From Massilia sp. R2A-15 (lineage in GTDB: Bacteria > Pseudomonadota > Gammaproteobacteria > Burkholderiales > Burkholderiaceae_D): a DNA stretch of 64,000 nt. The stretch spans positions 1,798,001 through 1,862,000 of the forward strand of contig NZ_CP131935.1 in the NCBI RefSeq assembly GCF_030704305.1, read 5' to 3'. The notes under the pieces were generated by a model. That model was not told the origin of the DNA, made no database searches, and saw only the letters and a list, made by a program, of their open reading frames with translations. A program made the translations under genes and the position numbers. Below, piece by piece: positions 41,238 to 50,989 of the stretch (its first letter is position 1; every line of letters begins with the position of its first letter).

Positions 41238-41984
41238 CTAGTGGCCGATCAAGGTTGTGCAGAAGCGCAGCCACCACGGCGAAAAATACAACCACACCGA
41301 GATCAACTGGATGGTCAGCAGCCAAACCAGCCCCGCGACCATTGCGGGATGGAGGCGTCGCCGCGTGACCAGGTCGTAACCGACCATGATGGCAAACAGT
41401 ACATTTACGCCCAGGTAGAGGAAGGTGAAATTGCCCCAAAAATGATCGCGGCCGATCATTTCAGTGATCCATTTGCCGGTCCAGCGCGCATAGCCTGCAC
41501 TGGCGATCATTATTGTCGCCATCAATATCAAGCGCTTATGCAGCGCAGCATCGGCGCGCCGTTTGAGGGCCACGCCAACCAGGCCGGCAAAGGCGACCAT
41601 TAGAAAAATGGAGACAGCCAAAAAAGCAGGTCTGGATCTGGGTGTGCCAAACCGGTCGACCTGGATCGCGACCTCGGCCAACGGCCCGATGGCGATCATG
41701 ACGACAGCCAAGAGCGCCAGCCCGCCTCCCAACTTTTTATGCGTGGCGCGGCGGTTTGTGCGTATCAGCAGGGCCTGCGTGGTCAATAGGGCCAGCCAAG
41801 CGACAAAGACGGCGGCATGCAGGTGAACGATCAGGGGATTGTCCTGCCTCTCGCCGGTGAAGTGTTTCAGCACTCCGGGGCCGAAGCCCATAATGACGCC
41901 CAGCCAGATCAAGCCTATCATGAAGAGAAAGAAATTTCGATCCCAGCGATGGTGGGCCGCGAATGCCTGTCCGGTCGATTCCAT
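41238..41984 (-). CDS. seven-helix membrane protein
   Basis: The 248-residue protein has about seven membrane helices. Conserved-looking histidines lie in VHLHAAVFVAWLALLTTQAL, RRATHKKLGGG and ADAALHKRLILMA, a pattern seen in uncharacterised membrane proteins that might bind a metal or heme. The ATG at 41984 was chosen because AAAGGA lies six bases upstream; an in-frame ATG at 41999 overlaps that site. Function is not established. Confidence 0.65.
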   Translation of the reverse strand: MESTGQAFAAHHRWDRNFFLFMIGLIWLGVIMGFGPGVLKHFTGERQDNPLIVHLHAAVFVAWLALLTTQALLIRTNRRATHKKLGGGLALLAVVMIAIGPLAEVAIQVDRFGTPRSRPAFLAVSIFLMVAFAGLVGVALKRRADAALHKRLILMATIMIASAGYARWTGKWITEMIGRDHFWGNFTFLYLGVNVLFAIMVGYDLVTRRRLHPAMVAGLVWLLTIQLISVWLYFSPWWLRFCTTLIGH

Positions 41985-42269
41985 ACCATTCCTTTTCATG
42001 TCGAACCGCTGTCATTTGATTAGATCGCGACTTAAAAGAAGCACAGTCTAGCTCGTAATTGCTCGCCAGAGGAGCCTGCTTTCTTAGCTTAGCAGCGGGT
42101 GTTGAAAAAGGCACGCATACCTTCGGGTGGCGCGGTCGCCCGCCGGTCTGGCTGGAGCGCATGCTGCGGATGTCTTCATCTCGATTGGATCGAAGACAAT
42201 GTGATGAGTGAGGTGTTTGGTAAAGATTTCGTCGATGCACTCAGAACCGCTTACTTTGGCTGCTTCATC

Positions 42270-42605
42270 TCAGGCATCGTTGAAATGGCCACCGCCCTCG
42301 TTGCTGCCAAGAAAGTTAAGCAGGTTCTTTGTGAGAAACCGTGGACTAGTAAAGTGCTTCTTGTAAAGGCCCGCAAGCGGCGCATGGCGAAACTGATCTT
42401 CCGTAGGCGTGCCGCTTGAGGCGTTGACACCTTCGAGCACCTTGATTGGTTGGGTGAGGTCAAAAGTGCTGAACATGCTATTGATCTCGAACGCATATGC
42501 CTGTGCAAGTAGAACAGTACTTATTCTCGTGAGATCGAGACCAAAGAACGCGACTGACCTTTCAGCCCAAGCAACTAGCTCTTCTCGGGACATAGATACC
42601 GGCAT
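42270..42605 (-). CDS. small hypothetical protein
   Basis: The product is about 111 residues from the ATG at 42605 (MPVSMSREELVAWAERSVAF), with IRC-like helices and a C-terminal HAPLAGLYKKHFTSPRFLTKN. It looks like a genuine cytoplasmic protein, but no family is recognised and the ribosome site is weak. Confidence 0.45.
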   Translation of the reverse strand: MPVSMSREELVAWAERSVAFFGLDLTRISTVLLAQAYAFEINSMFSTFDLTQPIKVLEGVNASSGTPTEDQFRHAPLAGLYKKHFTSPRFLTKNLLNFLGSNEGGGHFNDA

Positions 42606-42814
42606 AATTGTTATGACCTGTAACGGGCCACCTGCCAATTTGCGTAGTGGTTGCGTGAAACACAATGGATGGTGACATTAAGAAGCCGTCGGGCAACTCC
42701 GGATTGAGCATTTGGCGACCATCCGCTCCTGGCTGCTAACTCAACCGGCCGTTCGCAAGGCTCAGTGTATGGCCCGTATTGCTCTACTGGCAAGTAGGGT
42801 TTTGATAGACGTAT

Positions 42815-43615
42815 CTAGTCGGGGCGCACCGACGCCAGCTTTTCGGCACGCTGGGGAAGCAAGAAAATCAGCGCGACCATGCAGGTGGCCAGTGCGGCGG
42901 AAGCGGTATATCTGCTGAGCGCCAGGCCGCCATTTGCCAGCGGCTTGTCGAGCAGATCTCCCACCGTCGCGCCGAGGGGGCGGGTGAGAATAAATGCCGC
43001 CCAGAACAAGCTGGTGTGCGAGATCCTGGTCCAGCGGTACGCGGCAATCACGAGCAACAGTCCGCCCGCAAACAGCAGGGCTCCGCCTTCATACCCGAAG
43101 CCCCAGCCGGTTTTCGGATCGGCGACCCAGTCTCCCAGCGCTGTGCCCAGGGTTTGCGAGAACAGGATCGTCACCCAGTAATAGCATTCGGCTTTGCGCG
43201 TGTCGAGACGGTTAATCGATACTGAACCGAGAGAACGATGCCACGTGAACAATGATGCCATCAACAGGGCGAACAGGAGCGTTGATCCTCCCATGTACCC
43301 GATTCCCAGGGAACGATCGCAAAAGTCGGCCAGGGTCGTGCCCACGGTCGTGGTGGCAACGATGACGCTCCAGAATAACAAGGGGTGGAACTGCTTCGCG
43401 CGGATCTGGACGATCAGCGCGACGATCAGAATGGCAGCAAAGATTGCGGTTCCCACCAGGTAGCCAAGATTCATTGACATGGTCACTGCGTCGCCGGCAG
43501 TCTCTCCCAGCGTCGTGGCGGCAATCTTGATCAGCCAAAATCCGAGGGTGACGGCAGGCACCTTGCCAAAGTGGTCCTGGAGGTGAGCGGGTGGAGCGTC
43601 TTTTAGTGTGTTCAT
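42815..43615 (-). CDS. COG4705-type integral membrane protein with internal repeats
   Basis: The 266-residue protein has about eight helices in four repeat units. Each unit carries a related motif: TTLGETAGDAVTM, TTVGTTLADFCDR, QTLGTALGDWVAD and RPLGATVGDLLDK. The acidic residues in these repeats sit in or next to the membrane, which suggests ion binding. The family is annotated only as uncharacterised membrane-anchored protein. The ATG at 43615 has AGGA seven bases upstream; sequence before it does not look coding. Confidence 0.8.
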   Translation of the reverse strand: MNTLKDAPPAHLQDHFGKVPAVTLGFWLIKIAATTLGETAGDAVTMSMNLGYLVGTAIFAAILIVALIVQIRAKQFHPLLFWSVIVATTTVGTTLADFCDRSLGIGYMGGSTLLFALLMASLFTWHRSLGSVSINRLDTRKAECYYWVTILFSQTLGTALGDWVADPKTGWGFGYEGGALLFAGGLLLVIAAYRWTRISHTSLFWAAFILTRPLGATVGDLLDKPLANGGLALSRYTASAALATCMVALIFLLPQRAEKLASVRPD

Positions 43616-44120
43616 TCTTATTCCTGCGAAAGAGGAGCGCGGGCGCGCGCAAACCGTACTCGCCGCGATACTGCGCATCAGGAAATGAAGGGAGCGCTCA
43701 GGTCCGGTGGGCGCATGGATTCGATGCGCCAACAGCACGTGGTGGAAGATGCCTTCCCGCAAACCCACATGATAGAGAGTTTGTGGTCAACGCTGTGTTC
43801 GCTGGTTCACCAAAGATGCGAAGTTGACGCAAGCTGGACCGTCGCAGCGGCAGGCATCCCAAGGATAGCCCGCGGTTGCGCGTCACTCACATCCCGGGGA
43901 GAAGATTCAACGACCGGATCGGCTGCAAGACAGCAGTCGACACCGCGCGCGGCCCTTATGGCCGAATTCAAAATGGCAGCTCGGCGGGTACGCGATCTCG
44001 ACAACAACGTTTCCAGCGGGCAGGCCGGCAATTACAATTCGGTAATGCATGCCCGCCACCAATCGGACGCGGCGATTGCGTCGTTATCATGTTCGTTGAC
44101 AGTCATGAGTGGGGGGCACG
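43616..44120. other. divergent intergenic region without a supported gene
   Basis: These 505 bases should contain the leftward promoter of the COG4705 gene and the rightward promoter of the helix-hairpin-helix gene. GGGGGGCACG before 44121 is the latter's ribosome site. No gene of its own can be supported here. Confidence 0.45.
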
Positions 44121-44786
44121 ATGAATTGGTGGTCACAATGCTCGGAACGGCTGGCGGAGAAACGGCGCGCGCGACACGTCGGTTTGGAGCGCTCTCCCGC
44201 GGCTTTCGCCGCGCCGTTGTGGTTTTGCTCGCATCTTCGGCTGACCACGCCACTGCGTGCCCTGCGCTTGCATGGCGCGGTAAACGCTCCGGGCGTTCGT
44301 TCGCACGACATGGAAGAGGGACGGATTACGGGATACTGGCGTGTTGCGGGCGACGGGACTCAGCTGGTGCCGTCGTTGATTGGCATGGTGCCTTGGCAGG
44401 GCGGTGAACTGCTCGCGTGCCTGATCGCGATTCGAGAGATTGTCGAGTCGGACATAAGTATCGACGAGCGTATCGGAATGCTGTCGCGCGAGATGACGGC
44501 GCCGCGCTGGCCCGGCCTGCGTGACCATCCGGCGCTCGCGCTTCCAGAAATGGTCGAGCTGTTCTTCCCTTCATTCCTGCACAGCGTGCCGGGCCTGTCT
44601 GCCCATACCGTGCGTGCCATGATGATGCTCGGGATGGATACGCCGGCGAAGATTCTCGCCCAGGATCCTGCAGCGCTTCTGGGATTGAAAAGGGTCGGCT
44701 CGGCCACCCTTGCCACTCTTCTCAATACATGTCGCCGCGCAGCGGCGTTTCGGCCCGACTCGCGCACCGATGCGGTGGAACGGTAG
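44121..44786 (+). CDS. helix-hairpin-helix-like protein
   Basis: The 221-residue protein ends in a helix-hairpin-helix-like module (GLSAHTVRAMMMLGMDTPAK, QDPAALLGLKRVGSATLATL), which usually contacts DNA or RNA backbones. The N-terminal part is basic (RLAEKRRARHVG), and the middle is helical with a conserved-looking RWPGLRDHPALALPEMVEL. It has no catalytic domain that can be recognised. GGGGGG precedes the ATG. Confidence 0.6.
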   Translation: MNWWSQCSERLAEKRRARHVGLERSPAAFAAPLWFCSHLRLTTPLRALRLHGAVNAPGVRSHDMEEGRITGYWRVAGDGTQLVPSLIGMVPWQGGELLACLIAIREIVESDISIDERIGMLSREMTAPRWPGLRDHPALALPEMVELFFPSFLHSVPGLSAHTVRAMMMLGMDTPAKILAQDPAALLGLKRVGSATLATLLNTCRRAAAFRPDSRTDAVER

Positions 44787-44930
44787 CCCCCGAATCCTGC
44801 AACGAAGTCAGCGACAGGGGCGCAAACGATAGGGCGCGGGGATATTGAAGTTCGGCGTTCGTGGAACATAAGGTGCACATCGTTTTCACCAGGATGGACG
44901 GGTTGAAGTCCAAGACGCGCGCCGGTCTGC

Positions 44931-45776
44931 TCAGCCGACCCATACAACGATCAGTGCGGCGATCAGGCAGTACAGGCCAAACAGGTACCACCGGCCTTGC
45001 TCGAGCCAGCGTGACAGCCAGCGCAGTGCAAACAGACCGGTCAGGAAGCTCAGCACCATGCCGAGCAAGCCTGGCGCGAGGGAATGGAGGAGGTCGTGCG
45101 CGCCCGCAGCGCCGGCCGCGTGCTCCACCGTGTACAGCCGGTAGCCTTCTTTGGCGATCACCACCGGTGTCAGGATCACTGCCAAGGCGAAGCTGAACTG
45201 TTCTGCACGGCGTCGCTCGACTCCCAGCGCAAGCCCGGTCGAAATCGTCGCGCCGGAGCGCGAAAATCCACGAAACGGAAGGCAAAGCCCCTGCACCGCG
45301 CCTATCCACAGGGCGCTGCGCATCGATACGTTGTTCAAGCCGGACGCGGCTATTCGCGCCGAGATGATAATCAGGATCCCCGCCGCCGCCAGCGCTGCGG
45401 CCATGAGGTGTGCATTGCCGAACAATTGTTCGATCTCAAATTTGGATGCGTTCGCTGCGACGAAATGTTTGATCCCCTGCATCAGCGCCAGGCCGACTAC
45501 GCCCGTCGCCGCTGTCGCCACCATGAGGCGGGCGCCATTGCTGGTGAATTGTTGTGCCGAACTGAAGTAAGTCTCGCGCCAGGACTTCCAGAAATTGACG
45601 ATCACGGCGAACATTGTCCCGGTGTGCAGCATCACCAGCAGCAGCGTCATCTGCGGCGCGGTGGGATCGAGTCCCATCAGCTTTTCCGCGACAATGACAT
45701 GCGCGGAACTGGAGACCGGCAGCAGTTCAGCAATGCCCTGGACTGCGGCAAGGATCAGGATTTGCAAGGTGTTCAT
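44931..45776 (-). CDS. uppP: undecaprenyl-diphosphatase (UppP/BacA)
   Basis: The 281-residue membrane enzyme dephosphorylates undecaprenyl pyrophosphate and so recycles the lipid carrier for peptidoglycan and polysaccharides. The family motifs are visible: QGIAELLPVSSSAHV near residues 13-27 and PFRGFSRSGATISTG, which carries the SRSG motif. The usual first motif is E-G-x-T-E-F-L-P; here it is Q-G-I-A-E-L-L-P, so the first Glu is replaced while the second (Glu17) remains. A chromosomal copy is expected elsewhere, so this may be an accessory copy linked to bacitracin or envelope stress tolerance. Confidence 0.9.
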   Translation of the reverse strand: MNTLQILILAAVQGIAELLPVSSSAHVIVAEKLMGLDPTAPQMTLLLVMLHTGTMFAVIVNFWKSWRETYFSSAQQFTSNGARLMVATAATGVVGLALMQGIKHFVAANASKFEIEQLFGNAHLMAAALAAAGILIIISARIAASGLNNVSMRSALWIGAVQGLCLPFRGFSRSGATISTGLALGVERRRAEQFSFALAVILTPVVIAKEGYRLYTVEHAAGAAGAHDLLHSLAPGLLGMVLSFLTGLFALRWLSRWLEQGRWYLFGLYCLIAALIVVWVG

Positions 45777-45976
45777 TCAAGCCTTTCGAAAAATTAATGT
45801 GACCCATTTCGGGAAGCGCCGAGATCATTCCGACGCTGGGCTGGCCATACGCAAAGGGTGCGATGGGGCCGTTGTCGCGTAATCGAAACGACTGCATCGG
45901 CTGGTCCAACGGCGCGCCCGTTGCGCCGCGCGCTGCTCAGGCATATGATCGATCATGACATCAAAGGAGTCCAGCC

Positions 45977-46387
45977 ATGCCGCCAACCAAAACCAAGGTG
46001 CCAACGCCGCCGCGACGTCGCGTATCGGCGAACGCCGCCCCTGTGGTGAAGAGCATTGCCGCGCCTCCGCCGTACGCCGTTGCCGCCGCAGCGGACGTCG
46101 ATGCGCCTGTCGTCGCCCGGTCCAAGCGGGCGCCTAAGCAAGAGAATCGTCTGAAAGTTTCGCATCGAATGACCGCATCGCAATCGGCCTTGCTCGATGA
46201 GTTAAAGTCGCGCAGCGTGCGCCTGGGACACGCCGCCAAGAAAGGTGATGTCATCTTTGCGGGACTGCAGCTGCTAAATAGGCTGTCTGAAAAGGGATTT
46301 GAGGCGGCAATTCTTCCATTGTTAGCCACGCCGAAGTTCAAGAAGAATGCCGCGCGCAAGAAGCCCGCGACGCAGCCGAAAGCATAG
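45977..46387 (+). CDS. small basic protein, possibly DNA-binding
   Basis: The 136-residue protein has a disordered, Pro/Ala-rich N-terminal third. A predicted strand-helix-helix block follows (LKVSHRMTASQSALLDELKS, KKGDVIFAGLQLLNRLSEKG) that looks like a ribbon-helix-helix or H-NS-partner fold. The tail is lysine-rich. AAAGGAG lies eight bases before the ATG. It could be a small nucleoid or plasmid regulator. The opposite-strand uppP start is 200 bases away. Confidence 0.5.
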   Translation: MPPTKTKVPTPPRRRVSANAAPVVKSIAAPPPYAVAAAADVDAPVVARSKRAPKQENRLKVSHRMTASQSALLDELKSRSVRLGHAAKKGDVIFAGLQLLNRLSEKGFEAAILPLLATPKFKKNAARKKPATQPKA

Positions 46388-46488
46388 GGATTCCGCAACG
46401 CCGTATGTGGCGGTGGTCGAAGTGGGCCGTTGCAGATTCATGGTGTCTGTGGCGAACGCGTCGGTTATTCAGGGTGCGCAAGAAAAAT

Positions 46489-46510
46489 GGCCGCGTTGAT
46501 CCACGCGGCC
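46489..46510. terminator. hairpin in the 46.4-46.7 kb gap
   Basis: GGCCGCGT (46489-46496) and ACGCGGCC (46503-46510) form an 8-bp stem with a 6-base loop, 102 bases after the preceding stop. The A-run lies on its left, so the terminator would work best leftward. The rest of the gap 46388-46731 shows no gene. Confidence 0.45.
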
Positions 46511-46731
46511 TCCAAAACAACGCTCAAGGGAGCTACCTCATGGATTATCGATGGTTTCTCCGCGCATAGGCATTACCGTTCCGTCAGAATACCGGCATGC
46601 ACGACCCATCCTGGTTCGCCCATCTGGGCACGTGCTGACGCTATCGAGGCGTGTCGCAATTAGCGGTGCCTCGCCCGGAGAATTCGCGCGTCGCGCGTAC
46701 GCGGTACAAGCCCTTCTGCAGGAGACAAGTG

Positions 46732-47349
46732 ATGCACGCTCACCCGCAATTGATTCACACCAGGCTCGAAAAGCTGCACCCGACCCAGATCACGGTCGGC
46801 AAGCGAGAGGTCGCCCTCAAGCGCAAGCACTGGGGGGCGATGGGCCGCAAAGCGCGCATTGCCGCCTTGTCCAGCCATTGGTTTCCCGCCGTCGCCGGCC
46901 CGGGCGAGCGCTTTTACATCGTCGACCATCACCATTTTGGCCTGGCCTTGCTGGAGGAGGACGTTAAGACGGTCAGCCTGATGCTGCTGACGGACCTCTC
47001 CTGGCTGGGATTGCCGCACTTCTGGAACGTGATGGATCATCACCAATGGGTCCACCCCTACGACAGTCAGGGCCAGCGCTGCGGATTCGATGCGATACCT
47101 GGCCGGCTTACGGCGATGCACGACGATCCCTACCGGAGCCTGGCGGGCGAGGTGCGGCAGGCGGGCGGCTTTTCAAAGGACGTCACGCCATTCAGCGAAT
47201 TCCTGTGGGCCGACTTCTTTCGCGCACGCATAGGGCGCAAGCTGCTCGACCACGATTTTCCGGCGGCCTTGCACAGGGCAATCAAGATCGCCGGCGCCCA
47301 GGAGGCGCGCTATTTACCCGGATGGTGCGGCGTGGCGGAGAAGGCATAG
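46732..47349 (+). CDS. ParB-like nuclease-fold protein (ParBc_2 type)
   Basis: The 205-residue protein has the layout of the putative ParB-like nuclease family PF08857: HPTQITVGKREVALKRKHWG, then ERFYIVDHHHFGLALLEEDV and FWNVMDHHQWVHPYD. No helix-turn-helix is present, so it is not a partition protein. Its enzymatic role is unproven. AGGAG precedes the ATG. Its stop touches the start of the SulP gene (TAGATG), and that gene's ribosome site lies inside this one, so the two are coupled. Confidence 0.75.
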   Translation: MHAHPQLIHTRLEKLHPTQITVGKREVALKRKHWGAMGRKARIAALSSHWFPAVAGPGERFYIVDHHHFGLALLEEDVKTVSLMLLTDLSWLGLPHFWNVMDHHQWVHPYDSQGQRCGFDAIPGRLTAMHDDPYRSLAGEVRQAGGFSKDVTPFSEFLWADFFRARIGRKLLDHDFPAALHRAIKIAGAQEARYLPGWCGVAEKA

Positions 47350-49062
47350 ATGCCGGACTCGCAAGCGGTGCCTGGCAGGCGCGCGAGGTTCGCGGCGCCC
47401 GCCTGGCCTGACCTGATCGCCGGGCTGTCGCTGGCGGGCTTGCTGCTGCCGGAGGCGGTGGCCTATTCCAGCATTGCCAATCTGGCGCCCCAGGCGGGGG
47501 TGATCGCCCTGTTCGCGGGACTGGTTTGCTACGGGGTGCTCGGTACCAGCCGTTTTGCGATCGTCTCTGCGACCTCTTCATCGGCGGCGGTGCTGGCTGC
47601 GGCGTCGGCCACCATGAGCAATGGCGCCAATGCGCTCAGGCTGACTGTCGCCGTCGCGATGGTGATGCTAACCGGCCTGTTTTTCGTCCTGGCGGGGGCG
47701 GCCAAAATCGGCAACGTGTCCGATTTCATCGCGAAGCCGGTGTTGCGCGGCTTTGCATTTGGCCTGGCCATCGTCATCATTCTCAAACAGCTTGCCAATG
47801 TGGTCGGCGTGCATCCGGCGCGCAGCGACATGATCCGCTTCGTTATCGATCTGGTTGGCCAGGCGCGGGTCTGGAACTGGCCCGCGCTCGGCGTCGCCGT
47901 TGGTGCACTGGCACTGTTGTTCTTCCTTGCGCGCGTGCCGCGCCTGCCCGGCGGGCTGCTGGTGATCGCATGCGGCGTGGGCGCTGGCCAATGGCTGCAG
48001 CTGTCGCAATACGGCATCGGTTTGGTCGGGACCATTCATCTGGACCTGGCGGTTCCCACCGTGCCGGCGCTGTCCTATGTCCAATGGCTGCGCGTGGGCG
48101 AGCTCAGTCTGGCAATGGTCATGATCCTGTATGCGGAATCGTACAGTTCCATTCGCAGTTTGGCGATGAAACATGGCGACGCCGTCGCACCCAACCGTGA
48201 CCTGCTCGCCATCGGCGTCGCCAACCTCGTGTCCGGTATGTTTCATGGCATGCCGTCAGGGGCTGGCTATTCGGCCACTTCAGCTAACGAGGCAGCCGGC
48301 GCCTCGTCGCGGTGGGCCGGCTGGTGCGCCGCAGCGGCGCTCCTCGTCATCGTCCTTACGATGCTGCCGCTCATAGCGCTGACGCCGGAACCGGTGCTGG
48401 CGGCGATCGTCATCCACGCGGTCAGTCACACCTTGCATCCAGCCGTGTTCCGTCCCGTCTTTGCGCTCCATCGCGACCGACTGGTGGTGGCCGCGGCCGT
48501 GATGGCCGTGCTGGTGTTTGGGATTTTGGATGGCTTGCTGGCGGCAGTGGCTGTCAGCCTGGTGATGCTGCTGCGCAGGCTGTCGGAGTCATCCGTCACC
48601 GTTCTCGCCCGGCTCGGCGATGGACACGATTTCGTCAGCAGGATCGTCTATCCGCAAGCCGAGCCGGTGCACGGGATTCTCATTCTGCGTCCGGATACCG
48701 GCTTGTTCTTCGCCAACGCCGACCGGATCATGGCGGAAGCGCGGCGCCAGGTCACGGCCGCCGGCGAGGACGCGCTGGCGGTCATCCTCAGCCTCGAAGA
48801 ATCACCCGATCTGGACAGTTCGAGTTTTGAAGCGATCAGAGATTTTTGCGCCGCCCTCGTTGCCGAGCAAAAGCTAGTGCTGTTCGCCCGGCTCAAGCCT
48901 CCTGTGTTATCGCTGCTTGGCCGGGCGCATATTCCTGGATTGGCGGAGACCGCCCTCGGCGACCTGAGCGTCGATGATGCTGTGAGCGCGGCGCAAGGCT
49001 TGCTCTCGGCGCGAGCCCGGCGGAGTGGGATGTCCGCGTCCGAAGCAAGCGCGAAACCCTGA
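47350..49062 (+). CDS. SulP-family inorganic anion transporter with STAS domain
   Basis: The 570-residue transporter has the SulP signature LIAGLSLAGLLLPEAVAYSS in the first helices, about 12 membrane segments, and a C-terminal cytoplasmic STAS domain from about residue 440 (VHGILILRPDTGLFFANADR, ILSLEESPDLDSSSFEAIRD). It would move sulfate, bicarbonate or a related anion. It is in an operon-like pair with the ParB-like nuclease-fold gene. The substrate cannot be read from sequence. Confidence 0.9.
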   Translation: MPDSQAVPGRRARFAAPAWPDLIAGLSLAGLLLPEAVAYSSIANLAPQAGVIALFAGLVCYGVLGTSRFAIVSATSSSAAVLAAASATMSNGANALRLTVAVAMVMLTGLFFVLAGAAKIGNVSDFIAKPVLRGFAFGLAIVIILKQLANVVGVHPARSDMIRFVIDLVGQARVWNWPALGVAVGALALLFFLARVPRLPGGLLVIACGVGAGQWLQLSQYGIGLVGTIHLDLAVPTVPALSYVQWLRVGELSLAMVMILYAESYSSIRSLAMKHGDAVAPNRDLLAIGVANLVSGMFHGMPSGAGYSATSANEAAGASSRWAGWCAAAALLVIVLTMLPLIALTPEPVLAAIVIHAVSHTLHPAVFRPVFALHRDRLVVAAAVMAVLVFGILDGLLAAVAVSLVMLLRRLSESSVTVLARLGDGHDFVSRIVYPQAEPVHGILILRPDTGLFFANADRIMAEARRQVTAAGEDALAVILSLEESPDLDSSSFEAIRDFCAALVAEQKLVLFARLKPPVLSLLGRAHIPGLAETALGDLSVDDAVSAAQGLLSARARRSGMSASEASAKP

Positions 49063-49285
49063 TACCGCAAGCGCTTTCGAGCGCCCTGTGCTGGACACGG
49101 CCGAGGACGATGCCTTGCCAGCGGCGAGGACTCAGCGTTAATTCTCGAACAGACATGGCTGGCGCGGGCGCGGATCATGGCACTTGCGCATGGACCCATC
49201 CAGGCGAATAAACGAAGTACTTTCGCTGCGGCCCCCGCGCGCCTGGTCGCGCTGCTGCAGATTCCAGCGATATGCGAAGCGATCG

Positions 49286-50896
49286 ATGCTCCCAGCCTTC
49301 ATCTTCTATTTCGTACTCTTCTGCCTGCTGTTCTTATTTCCGGCGGGGTTGCTCTACTTGGTGTTGCTGTTCCTTGAGCACGAACGTCAGTTATGGCGGC
49401 GGATCGCCCCTGAAGTCGACCCGCTCGCGCGGTGGCTGGCCCGCCGCGGCGGCTTGGACGCCCTGCGCATGCATTTTCCACGTGCGACCCGCGCGCTGCT
49501 GCATCGGCTGACTCTGCGCGACCCCTTCGGGCTGCCGGCCACAGTGACACTGCTCCTGATCGGCATTGGCGCTTGGGCGTTGCTGCGGGTACTGCGCGGA
49601 CTCGCGTCGGGCGATCCGCTGGCGATCCTTGATCTTCGACTGCATAATGCGGTTCCGCTGTTTCGGACAAGCGACATCACTCGATTCATGTTGTTCATCA
49701 CCGAATTGGGCAGCCCTGTCACGTTAGCGCTTCTGTGCTGCGGTTTCGCGCTGCTGGCACTTTCGCGCAAGAAGGCGCGACTGGCCGCCAGCTTCGTGCT
49801 GGCAATCGGCGCGTCCTCGCTCATTTCCGTCGTGCTGAAGGCGCTCGTCCACAGTCCGCGGCCGAGCGATGCAATTGTCACTGCGCACGAAGCGAGTTTT
49901 CCATCGGGGCATTTCCTGACTGCTGTGGTGGTCTACGGATGGATTGCCGGCTTGTTGCTGGGCGGGCGATTGCGCGATGGAATGCGCGCCGTGGCTGCGC
50001 CCTTGCTGATGATCCTGGTGGGGCTGATCGGTTTGTCCCGGCTGTATCTCGGCGTGCACTGGCCGTCCGATCTGCTCGGCAGTCTCGCGGTGGCGCTGAT
50101 GGTGCTGAGTGCACTGTTTTTCTTTTACTACGCAAAGCCGATTGCCTGGCTCGACACCTTTCAGCTGCCAGAGGGCAGGGGTGCGGCACGTGTCGCCGGC
50201 TATGGGGCGCTGGTGTTGACCTTGATCGCGCCTATGGTGTTGTACGGTCGCACGACACTGCTGCCTGGCGCTTCGCCCGCACCAAACAAGGCGCTCGAAA
50301 GTCTCAGCAGTGCGCTTCCCGCCGCGTTGTCGCCATGGTCCGAGGACCTGACCGGTGGACGAATGGAACCGGTATCGATGGTGCTGGTCGGATCGGCCGA
50401 CCAGCTCAACGAGGCATTCGCACACGCCGGTTGGACCCGCGCGGATCCGCCGACGCCCGTGCTCCTGCTGAAGGAGGGGATTGCAGCCTTGCGCAACGAT
50501 CCCGATCCGAGCGGCCCGGCGACGCCGGCCTTCTTCATGAACCAGCCGCAGAGCTATACCTTTGAAAAGCCCGACCTCGGGGCGCCCACGATTCGGCGGC
50601 GACATCATGCGCGGGTGTGGCGCACGGACGCCTGTCTGAACCCGGACTGCCGCCCGGTCTGGGTCGCTACTGCCAGCTTCGACGTGGGCATGGAACTTTC
50701 AAAGCCGCTGCACCTGCCGACGCACCGCATCGACCCCGCAATCGACCACGAGCGCGCCTTTGTTGCGGGCGAGCTCGGCAAAGTCGGCGCCACCCGCGAC
50801 GGCATGCTTGCTATTGCGGGGCCGCAGCGCAATAAGAATGCGGCCGGCGACCCCTTCTGGACCGATGGCAATGCCGTAGTGATGAGGATGCCGTGA
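49286..50896 (+). CDS. PAP2 phosphatase with LssY C-terminal domain
   Basis: The 536-residue membrane protein has all three PAP2 motifs: KALVHSPRP, ASFPSGH and SRLYLGVHWPSD. A periplasmic LssY-type C-terminal domain follows from about residue 350 (PVSMVLVGSADQLNEAFAHA, RHHARVWRTDACLNPDC). PAP2 enzymes dephosphorylate lipid phosphates such as undecaprenyl pyrophosphate. The ATG at 49286 begins directly at the first helix; an in-frame ATG at 49190 would add 32 basic residues. Ribosome sites are weak for both. Confidence 0.85.
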   Translation: MLPAFIFYFVLFCLLFLFPAGLLYLVLLFLEHERQLWRRIAPEVDPLARWLARRGGLDALRMHFPRATRALLHRLTLRDPFGLPATVTLLLIGIGAWALLRVLRGLASGDPLAILDLRLHNAVPLFRTSDITRFMLFITELGSPVTLALLCCGFALLALSRKKARLAASFVLAIGASSLISVVLKALVHSPRPSDAIVTAHEASFPSGHFLTAVVVYGWIAGLLLGGRLRDGMRAVAAPLLMILVGLIGLSRLYLGVHWPSDLLGSLAVALMVLSALFFFYYAKPIAWLDTFQLPEGRGAARVAGYGALVLTLIAPMVLYGRTTLLPGASPAPNKALESLSSALPAALSPWSEDLTGGRMEPVSMVLVGSADQLNEAFAHAGWTRADPPTPVLLLKEGIAALRNDPDPSGPATPAFFMNQPQSYTFEKPDLGAPTIRRRHHARVWRTDACLNPDCRPVWVATASFDVGMELSKPLHLPTHRIDPAIDHERAFVAGELGKVGATRDGMLAIAGPQRNKNAAGDPFWTDGNAVVMRMP

Positions 50897-50989
50897 GCCG
50901 TCTCAGCGCTGATGCAACCCGGAACCTCTGCTTTCCCGCGCGGCCGTTCATCGGACCTCCGACCGCCCTGCCGCAACAGTGGCATGACC

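Noticed and set aside
43685..44407. 240-residue rightward frame overlapping the helix-hairpin-helix gene
   Set aside because: It overlaps a better supported frame and has no plausible start signal.
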